A stretch of 64,000 bases of DNA from JAPPOI01 sp028818055 (GTDB taxonomy: Bacteria > Pseudomonadota > Alphaproteobacteria > Rhodobacterales > Rhodobacteraceae): assembly GCA_965267405.1 (NCBI GenBank), contig OZ253954.1:1302001-1366000 (forward strand), written 5' to 3'. How positions within the stretch are numbered: position 1 is the stretch's first letter; every line of letters starts with the position of its first letter. Below the pieces are notes generated by a model. That model ran no database searches. It was not told the origin of the DNA and worked only from the letters and a program-made list of their open reading frames with translations. Of the stretch, positions 9,607 to 18,076 are shown piece after piece. The position numbers and the translations under genes are program-made.

Positions 9607-10392
9607 ATGTACAACTTTGAATTCGCACGTCCCTCGACCATCGACGAGGCTGTGGCCGCGCTGGCGGACGAGGATGCACAGGCTCTGGGCGGCGGTCAGA
9701 CATTGATCCCGACGATGAAGCAGCGTCTTGCGTCACCCGGCACTTTGGTCAGCCTGACCGGCATCCCGGAAATGCAGGGCGTTTCTCGCGTCGGCAACTC
9801 GATGGTTGTCGGCGGCGCCACTCCGCACGCGGTTGTTGCTGCCGAGGCCGGTGATTTCCCGGGGTTGGCCGCGCTGGCTGGCCAGATCGGTGATCCTGCC
9901 GTGCGTAATCGCGGGACCGTTGGTGGCTCGCTTGCCAACAACGACCCGTCGGCCTGCTATCCTGCAGCCGCGTTGGGTACCGGAGCAACGATCAAGACCA
10001 ACAGCCGTGAAATTGCTGCCGATGACTTCTTCGACGGCATGTTTGGTACAGCGCTGGATGAAGGCGAGATTATCGTCTCGGTTTCCTTCCCAATCGCCGA
10101 AGCGTCTGCCTATGCCAAGATGCATCAGCCGGCCTCGCGATTTGCGTTGGTTGGCGCATTCGTGGGCAAGTACGCTGATGGGGTTCGGGTCGCCATCACA
10201 GGCGCATCGGGCGAAGGTGTCTTCCGTTGGACGGAAGCCGAAGCTGCGCTGTCATCGAACTTCTCGGCTGACGCCATTGATGGACTATCTGTCGATGCCG
10301 ACGGCATGATTGCCGACATCCACGGTGGCGCCGACTATCGCGCCCATCTCGTTGGGGTCATGACAAAACGGGCAATCGCCGCAGCGTCCTGA
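9607..10392 (+). CDS. coxM: CoxM-type FAD-binding medium subunit
   Basis: FAD-binding subunit, 261 residues, third gene of the S-L-M operon, accepting electrons from the iron-sulfur subunit. The two flavin-binding signatures are present: ALGGGQTLIP (about residue 30-39) and RNRGTVGGSLANNDPS (about 100-115). The length is slightly short for the family but complete. It starts 10 bp after coxL with AGGAGAG just upstream, so it is co-transcribed. No maturation genes (coxDEF-type) follow; a strong terminator lies directly downstream. Confidence 0.87.
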   Translation: MYNFEFARPSTIDEAVAALADEDAQALGGGQTLIPTMKQRLASPGTLVSLTGIPEMQGVSRVGNSMVVGGATPHAVVAAEAGDFPGLAALAGQIGDPAVRNRGTVGGSLANNDPSACYPAAALGTGATIKTNSREIAADDFFDGMFGTALDEGEIIVSVSFPIAEASAYAKMHQPASRFALVGAFVGKYADGVRVAITGASGEGVFRWTEAEAALSSNFSADAIDGLSVDADGMIADIHGGADYRAHLVGVMTKRAIAAAS

Positions 10393-10409
10393 CCAAAAGA
10401 AAAATGAAG

Positions 10410-10443
10410 AAAACGCGCGGAGGATCCTCTGCGCGTTTTTTTA
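10410..10443. terminator. Rho-independent terminator after coxM
   Basis: Stem AAAACGCGC (10410-10418) pairs perfectly with GCGCGTTTT (10431-10439). The 12-nt interior itself contains the palindrome GAGGATCCTC. A T run follows on the plus strand and an A run precedes it, so it can act for both coxM and the convergent GST gene, whose stop codon lies at its edge. Confidence 0.85.
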
Positions 10444-11055
10444 TCCGAACAATCCTTGCTGGTGTGCAAGCTTCACAGATGAACGCGCTTTCATTGCTGC
10501 ACCCCATGCCGTGATATTTGGAAAAGCCGACACATCTACGCCATCGCCTTCGAGCCATGTGAAGATCGGATAGAACCAGATATCCGCCAAGGTGATATCG
10601 TCTCCGAAGAAATACGGCCCCGTGATCAACGGTTCGATGAAGGCGCAGGATGCGGTCATCGTCTCGGGCACCTTGGACGCCATATCTTGAAACGATGACG
10701 CATCATTCGCCCAGCGCGATCCGCGCATCTTGTGGGCGTGGTTCACATGCATGGTCGACGCCAGATAGAACATGATCTCGCGCATCCGAGCGGCGTGAAG
10801 TGGGTCGGCGGGCACCAATCCCGGCACCATAACCGCCGCAATATATTCAAGAATGGCGCCAGTTTCAGTGATCACACCTTCGGGTGTCGATAACGCTGGA
10901 ACGCGTCCCTTGGGGTTGATTTCAAGATACTCCGGTTTGGTTTGTTCGGCATCGGCAAATCGAATTTCGATGCTGTCCCAATGTACGCCACCCTCGTTCA
11001 GCGCGATCGCAGAGGCCCCCGAAATCGTATTCTTCGCCCAAAACAGTTTGACCAT
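10441..11055 (-). CDS. Glutathione S-transferase family protein
   Basis: A 204-residue soluble glutathione S-transferase. The N-terminal thioredoxin-like half has the expected NPKGRVPAL cis-Pro segment (about 48-56) and the E(T)GAILEYIA glutathione-contact motif (about 64-73). The C-terminal helical domain follows. It would conjugate or reduce small electrophiles with glutathione; the substrate cannot be told from sequence. It lies 9 bp downstream of the histidine phosphatase gene on the same strand, so the two probably form a transcript, and it converges on the cox operon. Confidence 0.88.
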   Translation of the reverse strand: MVKLFWAKNTISGASAIALNEGGVHWDSIEIRFADAEQTKPEYLEINPKGRVPALSTPEGVITETGAILEYIAAVMVPGLVPADPLHAARMREIMFYLASTMHVNHAHKMRGSRWANDASSFQDMASKVPETMTASCAFIEPLITGPYFFGDDITLADIWFYPIFTWLEGDGVDVSAFPNITAWGAAMKARSSVKLAHQQGLFG

Positions 11056-11064
11056 TTCAACCTC

Positions 11065-11706
11065 TTAGTAGTGCGTCCGAATATGCGCGCGTTCTGGCCG
11101 GTCCAAATGCGGAATTGCGTTGTAACCCGCCATGATCACCTCGGACTCGCGCACGTGAAGACGATGGATGCTGGTATTCCAGATCGGCAGCATGACACGG
11201 CTCATGGTCATCATGTCCAGATCCAAAACATGGCGCAGCATCATGCCAATGACGCCACCTGACGTGACCGCAAGAAGCCGTACGCCTGGACGCGTGGCTT
11301 CTTCCAGCAGGTCGCGCACGCGATTTTCGAAGTTTTGGTAACTTTCCTGCCCTTCAATCTCGGCGCGCTTCCAAGCCGCAAATACCTTGGGCATATGATC
11401 AGCGAAGCCGTCGTCATCGGGCAACGGCTCCCCAAGGTTGTCCAGCATAGATTGGCTAAGCGTATAGTAATCAATCTCATTCAAGCGCGCGTCTTCGTCC
11501 GCAACGTAGCCCATTCTCTCGACCGTTTGACGATGACGCTGCAAAGTACCTGACCAAATGTGGTCAAAGTCATAGTGGTGATCGCGCATCCAGTTTCCCA
11601 GCATCTCGGCCTGAGTTTTTCCCAAGTCGCTCAGCCGGTCATATTCGGCTTCGGTTGTCGCGGCAGAATTCGCCTGACCGTGCCGCACAAGAATGATTTC
11701 GCCCAT
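11065..11706 (-). CDS. Histidine phosphatase family protein
   Basis: A 213-residue member of the histidine phosphatase (phosphoglycerate mutase-like) superfamily. The catalytic RHG motif is near the N-terminus (ILVRHGQAN, RHG at residues 8-10), and a second conserved His is expected in the VTSGGVIGMMLRHVL region near residue 155. The exact substrate (phosphoprotein, sugar phosphate or other) is not evident. It is probably transcribed with the downstream GST gene. Confidence 0.85.
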   Translation of the reverse strand: MGEIILVRHGQANSAATTEAEYDRLSDLGKTQAEMLGNWMRDHHYDFDHIWSGTLQRHRQTVERMGYVADEDARLNEIDYYTLSQSMLDNLGEPLPDDDGFADHMPKVFAAWKRAEIEGQESYQNFENRVRDLLEEATRPGVRLLAVTSGGVIGMMLRHVLDLDMMTMSRVMLPIWNTSIHRLHVRESEVIMAGYNAIPHLDRPERAHIRTHY

Positions 11707-11780
11707 GAAAGCCTCCGCCGGTTCGGACTAGCTTAAAGCGGCAACAGGGCCAATTCGCAAAATGCGAATGTCACGAAAGT

Positions 11781-11963
11781 TTATAGTGTCGGCTCGGGAT
11801 CCGGCTCGTTCTGGGCGCGTCGCCATTGGATAAGATGATCCGGCACGCCAGCGCGGTGGCTGACGATATCACCCATGAGCGGCCAGTCCTTCTTCGGTTT
11901 GGACGGCTTGCCGGTCCCACTTGTCGCCTCGGGTATCCAGATATTGACGGTCGCGTCGCTCAT
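11781..11963 (-). CDS. Small hypothetical protein (60 residues)
   Basis: A 60-residue ORF 20 bp downstream of rsmD on the same strand. It is hydrophilic, Pro/Lys-rich in the middle, with no membrane segment or recognised motif. The ribosome binding site is weak. It is kept because it fills an otherwise empty 277-bp gap in the same direction as its neighbours and begins with a normal ATG. Function unknown, and it could be a chance ORF. Confidence 0.45.
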   Translation of the reverse strand: MSDATVNIWIPEATSGTGKPSKPKKDWPLMGDIVSHRAGVPDHLIQWRRAQNEPDPEPTL

Positions 11964-11983
11964 GGACCGATCATAACAAACGA

Positions 11984-12550
11984 TCAGCTCTCGCCAAACT
12001 CAAGAATAGTCACATGCGTTTCACCGTATCGCCGTTGATCAAGAATGCGAAACCCGGTTGGTGCTGTCTGCGGGGCATTTTCTTCCCAGACAATCAGCGC
12101 TTCCGGTGCAATCCAACCGCCTTTGACTGCTGACAACAGCGCAGCCCCGCCCAGCGCCTTCCCGTAAGGTGGATCAAGGAAGACCAGACTTGCAGGTTCG
12201 CCCTGGCAGACACCAAGTTTCACCGCGTCTCGGGTAACAAGCGTGGTTTCTGCCTGAGCTTTTGCCTTGGCGACGTTTTCAGCAATGAGCTTCTGAGCGG
12301 GTCGGCCGCTTTCAACAAAAGTCGTATGAGCTGCACCGCGGCTTAGGGCTTCAAGGCCCAAAGCGCCGGTTCCGGCAAAAAGATCCAAAACAACGGCACC
12401 ACCGATCGGGTCTCCATAGCCGCCATTTACAAGCAGGTTGAATATGGCCTCACGCACACGGTCAGATGTCGGGCGCAGGTGGGCTTTTGCATCGCCTTTG
12501 CCCACGGACGCCAGGCCCAAGCCTCGCCAGCGTCCGCCAACAATCCTCAC
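11984..12550 (-). CDS. rsmD: 16S rRNA (guanine966-N2)-methyltransferase RsmD
   Basis: A 188-residue Rossmann-fold methyltransferase that methylates G966 of 16S rRNA during 30S assembly. Family marks are the N-terminal MRIVGGRWRG, the RPTSDRVREAIFN segment (about 27-39), the SAM-binding DLFAGTGALGLEALSRGA loop (about 56-73) and the catalytic LDPPYG motif (about 123-128). Length is normal. Its start overlaps the end of the upstream ferredoxin reductase gene by four bases, so the two are coupled. Confidence 0.95.
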   Translation of the reverse strand: MRIVGGRWRGLGLASVGKGDAKAHLRPTSDRVREAIFNLLVNGGYGDPIGGAVVLDLFAGTGALGLEALSRGAAHTTFVESGRPAQKLIAENVAKAKAQAETTLVTRDAVKLGVCQGEPASLVFLDPPYGKALGGAALLSAVKGGWIAPEALIVWEENAPQTAPTGFRILDQRRYGETHVTILEFGES

Positions 12551-13755
12551 GCTGTCAAAAGCGCCTTCAGATCGCTATTCGGGTCGGCCAGTATTGCCGG
12601 GTCCGGCGATTTCCCGGCTTCGATCAGACGCTTGCCGACCATGTAGTCGCGGGGCGCGCTGATCGCATCAACCGCCAACAGGGTTTCACCCTTGAAATAC
12701 CAGTGGCTACAGGGCGCACCGTCGCCTCTACGGACCACAAGGTCATAGCCCGTGTTCAAACCGGCGATTTGCAATTTCAGATCGTATTGATCGGACCAGA
12801 ACCACGGATAGGGTCGATACTCTTTGTGCGCACCCAGGATGTTTTCGGCAACGATCTCGGCCTGATCGATTGCGTTCTGTACAGATTCCAGCCGAAGCCG
12901 CTCTTCGCCATATGGGAAATTCGCGCAATCACCAGCGGCCCAGATATTGCGATCTGATGTTCGCCCGAAGGCATCCAGAAAAATTCCATCGTTGCAGGTA
13001 AGGCCTGCGGCCTCGGCCAAGCCGGTGGCTGGACGAATGCCTACACCAACGATGACAAAATCGACGTCCAACGTGGTGCCGTCTGTCAGTTCGGCTGCAG
13101 TCACCCGGCCGTCTTCGCCGGTCAAAGTCGAGACGCCAACGCCTTCACGAATATCGACGCCTTCAGACTGGTGTTTTTCGCGAATGACATCGGCCGTTTC
13201 AACGGCTGCCACCCGGCCAAGGATGCGCCGCGCCATTTCCACAAGCGTGACCTTCAACCCAAGTTTCGATGCAACGGCTGCAGCTTCAAGCCCGATGTAG
13301 CCACCGCCGATGACCAGCACGCGCGCGCCTTCGGTGAATTCGTCCGCCATCGCATCGACGTCTGCCAAGGTGCGAACGGTAAAGACACCTTTCAAATCGC
13401 CTCCAATCGATGCGGGAAGACGATTGGCGATCGAACCCGTGGTCAACGCAAGCTGATCATAAGAGAGCGTCTCATCGCCGATGGAAACGGTCTTTGCTGC
13501 AACGTCAATTGCGGTCACCTCGGCACCAAGTCGCAAGTTGATGCGCTGGGACTGGTAAAAATCTGCCGGTCGCAGATACAATCGATCACGCGTCATGTCG
13601 CCCAGAAGATAGCCCTTGGACAACGGCGGACGTTGATACGGAGGGTCATTTTCGGCTGAAACCAACGTGATCTCAACATCATCATCCAGCGCCCGCAACT
13701 TGGCGGCCATGGACGCACCGGCTTGTCCACCTCCGATGATCACAATTCCCGACAT
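12547..13755 (-). CDS. FAD/NAD(P)-dependent ferredoxin reductase
   Basis: A 402-residue flavoprotein of the class I aromatic-oxygenase reductase type (rhodocoxin/putidaredoxin reductase family). It passes electrons from NAD(P)H via FAD to a small ferredoxin. Two dinucleotide-binding loops are seen: IIGGGQAGASMA at the N-terminus (FAD) and VIGGGYIGLEAA near residue 147 (NAD). WAAGDCANFP near residue 270 is the second FAD contact. The frame is open seven codons further up (to 13776), but the ATG at 13755 has AGAGGGA just upstream and begins at the family position. No ferredoxin or oxygenase gene is adjacent, so the partner is unknown. Confidence 0.88.
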   Translation of the reverse strand: MSGIVIIGGGQAGASMAAKLRALDDDVEITLVSAENDPPYQRPPLSKGYLLGDMTRDRLYLRPADFYQSQRINLRLGAEVTAIDVAAKTVSIGDETLSYDQLALTTGSIANRLPASIGGDLKGVFTVRTLADVDAMADEFTEGARVLVIGGGYIGLEAAAVASKLGLKVTLVEMARRILGRVAAVETADVIREKHQSEGVDIREGVGVSTLTGEDGRVTAAELTDGTTLDVDFVIVGVGIRPATGLAEAAGLTCNDGIFLDAFGRTSDRNIWAAGDCANFPYGEERLRLESVQNAIDQAEIVAENILGAHKEYRPYPWFWSDQYDLKLQIAGLNTGYDLVVRRGDGAPCSHWYFKGETLLAVDAISAPRDYMVGKRLIEAGKSPDPAILADPNSDLKALLTA

Positions 13756-13837
13756 TAAATTCCCTCTGGCACTCATTCACTCGCGGTTTATATCGCAGGA
13801 TAGCTGACACGCAATCTTACGGCAGGAGACATAACCA

Positions 13838-14326
13838 GTGACAATCTCAAAAGGCGACCGCCTCCCTTCAGCCCAGGTTATCCGCCAAAGCGGTGACCAG
13901 ATCGAAACATTTGATATTGCCGAGTTCGCCAAGGGTAAGAAGATTGTCGTGTTCGGGTTGCCGGGCGCATACACCAGCGTTTGTTCAAGTGCACATCTTC
14001 CAAGCTTTATCCGCACCGCCGATGCGTTTCGTGAAAAAGGCTTCGATGCCATCGTTTGCGTCGCTGTAAACGACATTCGGGTTATGAATCACTGGGGTCA
14101 AAGCAGCGGCGCCTACGATGCAGGGCTGATGATGGTTGCCGACTGGGATTCCGAATTTACCAAGAAGCTCGGGCTTGAGTTCAGCGTCCCCGCCGTTGGC
14201 TTCAAGGACCGCATGACACGGTGCTCGATGATCGTTGACGATGGCGTCGTGACCGAGTTGCAATTCGAAGAAGACCACAGCGTGTGCAACCTGACCGCAG
14301 GCGAAACGCTGTTGGAACTGGTTTAG
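13838..14326 (+). CDS. Peroxiredoxin, Prx5-type
   Basis: A 162-residue thiol peroxidase of the Prx5 group, which reduces H2O2 and alkyl peroxides in the cytosol. The active-site motif PGAYTSVCSSAH (about 44-55, peroxidatic Cys in TSVC) matches the PxxxTxxC signature. Two further Cys (about 129 and 152) could act in resolution. The start is a GTG at 13838 with GGCAGGAG about 8 bp upstream; no ATG is available at the right place. Its TAG stop overlaps the stop of the convergent MscS gene. Confidence 0.9.
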   Translation: MTISKGDRLPSAQVIRQSGDQIETFDIAEFAKGKKIVVFGLPGAYTSVCSSAHLPSFIRTADAFREKGFDAIVCVAVNDIRVMNHWGQSSGAYDAGLMMVADWDSEFTKKLGLEFSVPAVGFKDRMTRCSMIVDDGVVTELQFEEDHSVCNLTAGETLLELV

Positions 14327-15186
14327 TCTTCGGTCTCGTTTACGTTCAGAACGGTGCGGGTCGGGAACGGAATCTCGATGCCGCCCGCATCCAAGGCTTC
14401 TTTGATCTTGCGCTTCATGTCGGCTTGATACTGCCAGTAGTCTGCGGACGACACCCATACACGCGCCAGAAAGTCGACCGAAAAGTCGCCAAGGTTGTTC
14501 ACCTGCAAGAATGGCTCGGGCTTTTCCAAGGATCGCGGATCGCTCATGAGCGTAGTGCGGATGATCTCTTCGGCTTTTGCCAGATCGGTGCCGTAGGACA
14601 CCCCAAATACCCACTCGGCCCGGCGCAAATCGTAGATGGAATAGTTCGTGATCGTGTTCGACCACACACTTGTATTTGGGATGATCACCTGAGTGTTGCT
14701 GACGGTAGCCAGTTCTGTCGTGAAGATCGAAATATCCATGACAGTGCCCATGTATCCATTCACTTCAATGAAATCGCCAACTTTGATTGGGCGAAACAGC
14801 ACAAGCATAAAGCCCGACGCCACGCCACTCAGGACGCCCTGCAACGCAAGGCCTATCGCCAGACCCGCTGCACCCAGCAGTGCGACCAGTGATGTCGTCT
14901 GAACACCAAATGTCTGCAAGACGAAGATAAACGTCAGTGCAAGGACGCTGTAGCGCACAACATTTGCCATGAACCGGCCAAGGGTTTTGTCGACGCGCTC
15001 AGACTTTTCCGCGACTTTCACGATGCGACGCCGCAAAATTCCAGCAATGAAGAAACCCAGGATCAGGATAACGGCCGCAATCACGAAATTGCCGATAGCT
15101 GCGACAAAGAAATCAACGGACAGGTATTGCCCCAGCGTTTTTCCGTCGCTGAGTTGGATATTGCTAAGAGTGGTAAGAAAATCCAT
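14323..15186 (-). CDS. MscS-family small-conductance mechanosensitive channel
   Basis: A 287-residue inner membrane channel that opens under membrane tension to release solutes on osmotic downshock. Three N-terminal hydrophobic segments (about 25-48, 70-90, 95-120) are followed by the Gly/Ala-rich pore helix (LGAAGLAIGLALQG, about 100-113), then the cytoplasmic MscS beta and alpha/beta domains (GDFIEVNGYMGTV, about 138-150). Length matches the E. coli MscS class. Its start shares one base with the stop of the upstream phhB gene. Confidence 0.93.
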   Translation of the reverse strand: MDFLTTLSNIQLSDGKTLGQYLSVDFFVAAIGNFVIAAVILILGFFIAGILRRRIVKVAEKSERVDKTLGRFMANVVRYSVLALTFIFVLQTFGVQTTSLVALLGAAGLAIGLALQGVLSGVASGFMLVLFRPIKVGDFIEVNGYMGTVMDISIFTTELATVSNTQVIIPNTSVWSNTITNYSIYDLRRAEWVFGVSYGTDLAKAEEIIRTTLMSDPRSLEKPEPFLQVNNLGDFSVDFLARVWVSSADYWQYQADMKRKIKEALDAGGIEIPFPTRTVLNVNETED

Positions 15187-15479
15187 CAGGTCGATTGATC
15201 CATAGTATTGGCAAGGTCAACGTCGAGCCGCGACAAACCACCGGCGTCATGCGTCGTCAAGGTGACTTCAACGCGATTGTAGACATTGAACCATTCCGGG
15301 TGGTGGTTCATGCGTTCGGCAACCAGCGCCATTTTCGACATCCACCCAAACGCATCGACGAAGCTTTTGAATTTAAAAGTTTTTTTGATCGCATCGCGGT
15401 CGGAATCGAGACTCCATCCGTTTTGCGCCAACGAATTCAGAGCTTGGTCCCGTTCAGTTCCCGATATCTTTTCAGTCAT
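15186..15479 (-). CDS. phhB: Pterin-4-alpha-carbinolamine dehydratase
   Basis: A 97-residue PCD/DCoH protein, which dehydrates 4a-hydroxytetrahydropterin and recycles the pterin cofactor of phenylalanine hydroxylase. The active-site signature ERMNHHPEWFNVYNRV (about 55-70), with the two adjacent His, and the THDAGGLSRLD segment near residue 75-85 are clear. Full length for the family. No phenylalanine hydroxylase gene is nearby. It overlaps the DUF482 gene upstream by four bases and MscS downstream by one. Confidence 0.93.
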   Translation of the reverse strand: MTEKISGTERDQALNSLAQNGWSLDSDRDAIKKTFKFKSFVDAFGWMSKMALVAERMNHHPEWFNVYNRVEVTLTTHDAGGLSRLDVDLANTMDQST

Positions 15480-16657
15480 CTCGGCTCCTCGGTGATTTTT
15501 CGAAATGGCCCGTAACTTGTCAGAACTTCAATGTCATCTTCCACTGCTCTGCGTTCGGCCTCAAGATATTCGGCCACTGCATTTGAAAAACCTTCGTCTG
15601 CCATCCAATGCAGCGAATAGGTTTCAACCGGCAGATAGCCACGTGCGAGCTTGTGTTCGCCCTGTGCACCAGCCTCGACGCGCTTCATCCCGTTTAAGAT
15701 AGCGTATTCGATGGCCTGATAATAACACGCCTCGAAGTGAAGGCATTTGTGGTACTCGATCTCGCCCCAATAGCGTCCGTACAGCGTTTCACGACCAATG
15801 AAGTTCAAGGCACCAGCAATTGGTCGGTCTTCGCGCAAAGCCAGGATCAGAAGAATATCATCTCGCAAAGTTTCTTGCGCGGCATCGAAGAATGCCCGTG
15901 TCAGATATGGCGTTCCCCACTTGCGCGATCCGGTATCTTGGTAAAATCGCCAGAACGCATCCCAGTGTTCAGGTTCGATTTCATCGCCGGTCAAAGCAAC
16001 AATCTTCCCGCCGAAGCCTTGGGCCACGTGACGTTCTTTGCGGATCGTTTTGCGTTTTCTCGATGACAGCTCGGCAAGAAATGCTTCGAAATCTGGATAG
16101 TCCGAGTTCACCCAGTGAAATTGCTGTGTCGTGCGCCGCAGCAGCCCCATTTTGGCTCCGTGTTCAGCTTCGTCTTCCGTACAGAACGTGGCGTGCACCG
16201 AGCTAAGTTTGTTTTCGATCGCCAAATGCAAAGCGCCGTGGATCAAAGCTTCGAAGCCTTGGGCTTCGTGTCCGGGTTTGGTCAGAAATCGACGTCCCGT
16301 GGCAGGCGTGAACGGAACCGCAAACTGCAACTTCGGATAATACCGGCCGCCTGCACGCTCCCACGCGTGTGCCCAATTGTGATCGAAGATGTACTCGCCC
16401 TGACTGTGGCCCTTGGCGTAAAGTGGCGCGACCGCGATGACTTCACCTTTGTCTCGCGCCACAAGATGTCTGGCCTGCCAGCCAGTACCCACACCAACCG
16501 ATCGCGAGGTCTCTAAAGCCCGCAGAAACCGATGGGTGGTAAACGGATCGATGGGTCGACCTCCATCGATCGTCTCCGGGCATGCGCAGGCATCCCACTC
16601 AGAGGCTTCGATGTCGGCCAACGAGCCAAGCACGGAAATTTCAATATCGGACGACAT
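15476..16657 (-). CDS. GNAT/FemAB-like acyltransferase (DUF482)
   Basis: A 393-residue cytosolic protein of the DUF482 (peptidogalycan biosynthesis/recognition) family, a double-GNAT fold related to FemAB aminoacyltransferases. Recognisable family segments are DPFTTHRFLRALE near the N-terminus, SSRKRKTIRKER (about 195-206) and the C-terminal GAQGEHKLARGYLPVETYSLHW. The actual acceptor is not known. The frame is open to a GTG at 16693, but the ATG at 16657 is preferred since it has AAGGG upstream and avoids a leader with no homology expected. It is in a minus-strand run with the GDPD and RidA genes. Confidence 0.82.
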   Translation of the reverse strand: MSSDIEISVLGSLADIEASEWDACACPETIDGGRPIDPFTTHRFLRALETSRSVGVGTGWQARHLVARDKGEVIAVAPLYAKGHSQGEYIFDHNWAHAWERAGGRYYPKLQFAVPFTPATGRRFLTKPGHEAQGFEALIHGALHLAIENKLSSVHATFCTEDEAEHGAKMGLLRRTTQQFHWVNSDYPDFEAFLAELSSRKRKTIRKERHVAQGFGGKIVALTGDEIEPEHWDAFWRFYQDTGSRKWGTPYLTRAFFDAAQETLRDDILLILALREDRPIAGALNFIGRETLYGRYWGEIEYHKCLHFEACYYQAIEYAILNGMKRVEAGAQGEHKLARGYLPVETYSLHWMADEGFSNAVAEYLEAERRAVEDDIEVLTSYGPFRKITEEPR

Positions 16658-16707
16658 GGCACCCTTGTTCGAGGTTCTTTCCAAACGTGGCACAGCCGGT
16701 CAGGGTT

Positions 16708-17463
16708 TCAAGCCAGATAACCCTCAAACGTGATGTTGTGCACCACTTTGCGCGCCTGGACTTCGTCTTCGGGCGATCGAACGGTCCAGCACAGTATCGA
16801 CGCACCCTGATCCTTGAGTTCGCGCACACGCTTTGAGTCCAGATCTCTGACGTTGTGGCTGATGAAGGATGCACCGGTTCGCATGAAGTCGGGAATCTCG
16901 GTCAGTTCGGCCAAACGCGATTCCGCGACAGGCCATTCTTTGGAAAGAAACGTTTCGGTAACCAGTCCCCGAGGAATCTCTGGTGCAAGCGCCTGGAAGC
17001 AGCCTGCCGAGTAGGGATTGAATGACATGAGGGCGACGTCGCCCTCGTAACCGTCCAATGCCTCCGCCGTCGCTTGTTCGAGCTCTCCAACGTTCGAGCC
17101 CAGCGCTCCATCTTGGTCTTTGAGTTCTATCAATAAAGGTACGCGCCCTGAAACGAGCGTCAGAAATTCCTTAAGTGTCGGTATCCCTTCTTCGCAACCA
17201 TTCAACTTCAAAATTGAAAGCGAACTTGCGGTGTGCTGGCGTACAGCACCTTTGCCGTTGGTCAGGCGATCAAGCGCATAGTCATGAAAAACCATCGCCT
17301 GGCCGTCAGCGGAAAGTTGAAGATCTAATTCGATACCGTACCCGTGCCTGATCGCAGCCACAGCGGCTGCGCGCGAGTTTTCAGGTCGACCTTCTTCTGA
17401 GTTGTGCAAACCCCTATGCGCAATAGGGCGAGTGAGGAAAGCCGGCCGCAGTAGCGGTTTCAT
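16708..17463 (-). CDS. Glycerophosphodiester phosphodiesterase
   Basis: A 251-residue GDPD-family phosphodiesterase, which splits glycerophosphodiesters to sn-glycerol-3-phosphate and an alcohol. The family motif IAHRGLHNSEEGRPENS (about 13-29), with catalytic HR and the metal-binding Glu, and the ELDLQLSADG..VFHD segment (about 45-61, second His) are intact. No signal peptide, so it is cytosolic (UgpQ type). The ATG overlaps the stop of the upstream RidA gene by four bases. Confidence 0.92.
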   Translation of the reverse strand: MKPLLRPAFLTRPIAHRGLHNSEEGRPENSRAAAVAAIRHGYGIELDLQLSADGQAMVFHDYALDRLTNGKGAVRQHTASSLSILKLNGCEEGIPTLKEFLTLVSGRVPLLIELKDQDGALGSNVGELEQATAEALDGYEGDVALMSFNPYSAGCFQALAPEIPRGLVTETFLSKEWPVAESRLAELTEIPDFMRTGASFISHNVRDLDSKRVRELKDQGASILCWTVRSPEDEVQARKVVHNITFEGYLA

Positions 17464-17924
17464 TTGATTTCGAAAATTCCCTCCACTTCAACGGCGACGC
17501 CCAAAGGCAGCGCACCTGCACTAACTGCAGATCTCGCGTGCCGTCCGGCGTCTCCAAGTATTGCAACCAAAGTATCCGACGCACCGTTAACAACCATCGG
17601 CTGCTCTGTGAAATCCGGCCCCGAATTCACAAATCCTGTCAATTTGACGACCCGCGCAATGCGGCTCAAATCTCCGTCACACGCGGCTTTGGCTTGCGCC
17701 AAAAGGCTCAATGCGCATCGCTGGGCCGCCGCCGCACCTTGTTCTGTGGTTAGGTCCTGACCAACTTTGCCAGTGATCAATCCACTATCATCCTGCGAGA
17801 TTTGGCCCGATACGTAAAGTGTGTTCCCACTTAGGACGAAAGGCACATAGTTGGCCGCCGGCGCCGGTGCATCCGGAAGCGTCAGGCCAAGTTCCGCCAA
17901 TCGATATTCAATCGCGTTCGTCAT
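17460..17924 (-). CDS. RidA family protein (reactive imine deaminase type)
   Basis: A 154-residue RidA/YjgF/YER057c/UK114-superfamily protein. Family members hydrolyse reactive enamine/imine intermediates. The C-terminal AGALPLGVAVEVEGIFEI and the FVLSGNTLYVSGQI segment (about 27-40) are typical of the longer subgroup. The catalytic Arg of true RidA is expected near 105-110, where the sequence reads AGRHARSAV. The frame extends to 18047, but the ATG at 17924 with AGGA 7 bp upstream matches family length. It is the first gene of a coupled run with GDPD and the DUF482 protein. Confidence 0.88.
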   Translation of the reverse strand: MTNAIEYRLAELGLTLPDAPAPAANYVPFVLSGNTLYVSGQISQDDSGLITGKVGQDLTTEQGAAAAQRCALSLLAQAKAACDGDLSRIARVVKLTGFVNSGPDFTEQPMVVNGASDTLVAILGDAGRHARSAVSAGALPLGVAVEVEGIFEIK

Positions 17925-18076
17925 TTCTGCATCCTGTGATTTGTTGGCAGCAATGCCACCTTCTACAGCGGATAAGTGCCGAGTGTGCGCAATGAAGCAA
18001 CAGGTTTTGTTATATTTGCGTGAAAGCGACGCAGTTTCACTGTTCAATCGCGGCCAAACACCTATTTAGAACCAAG

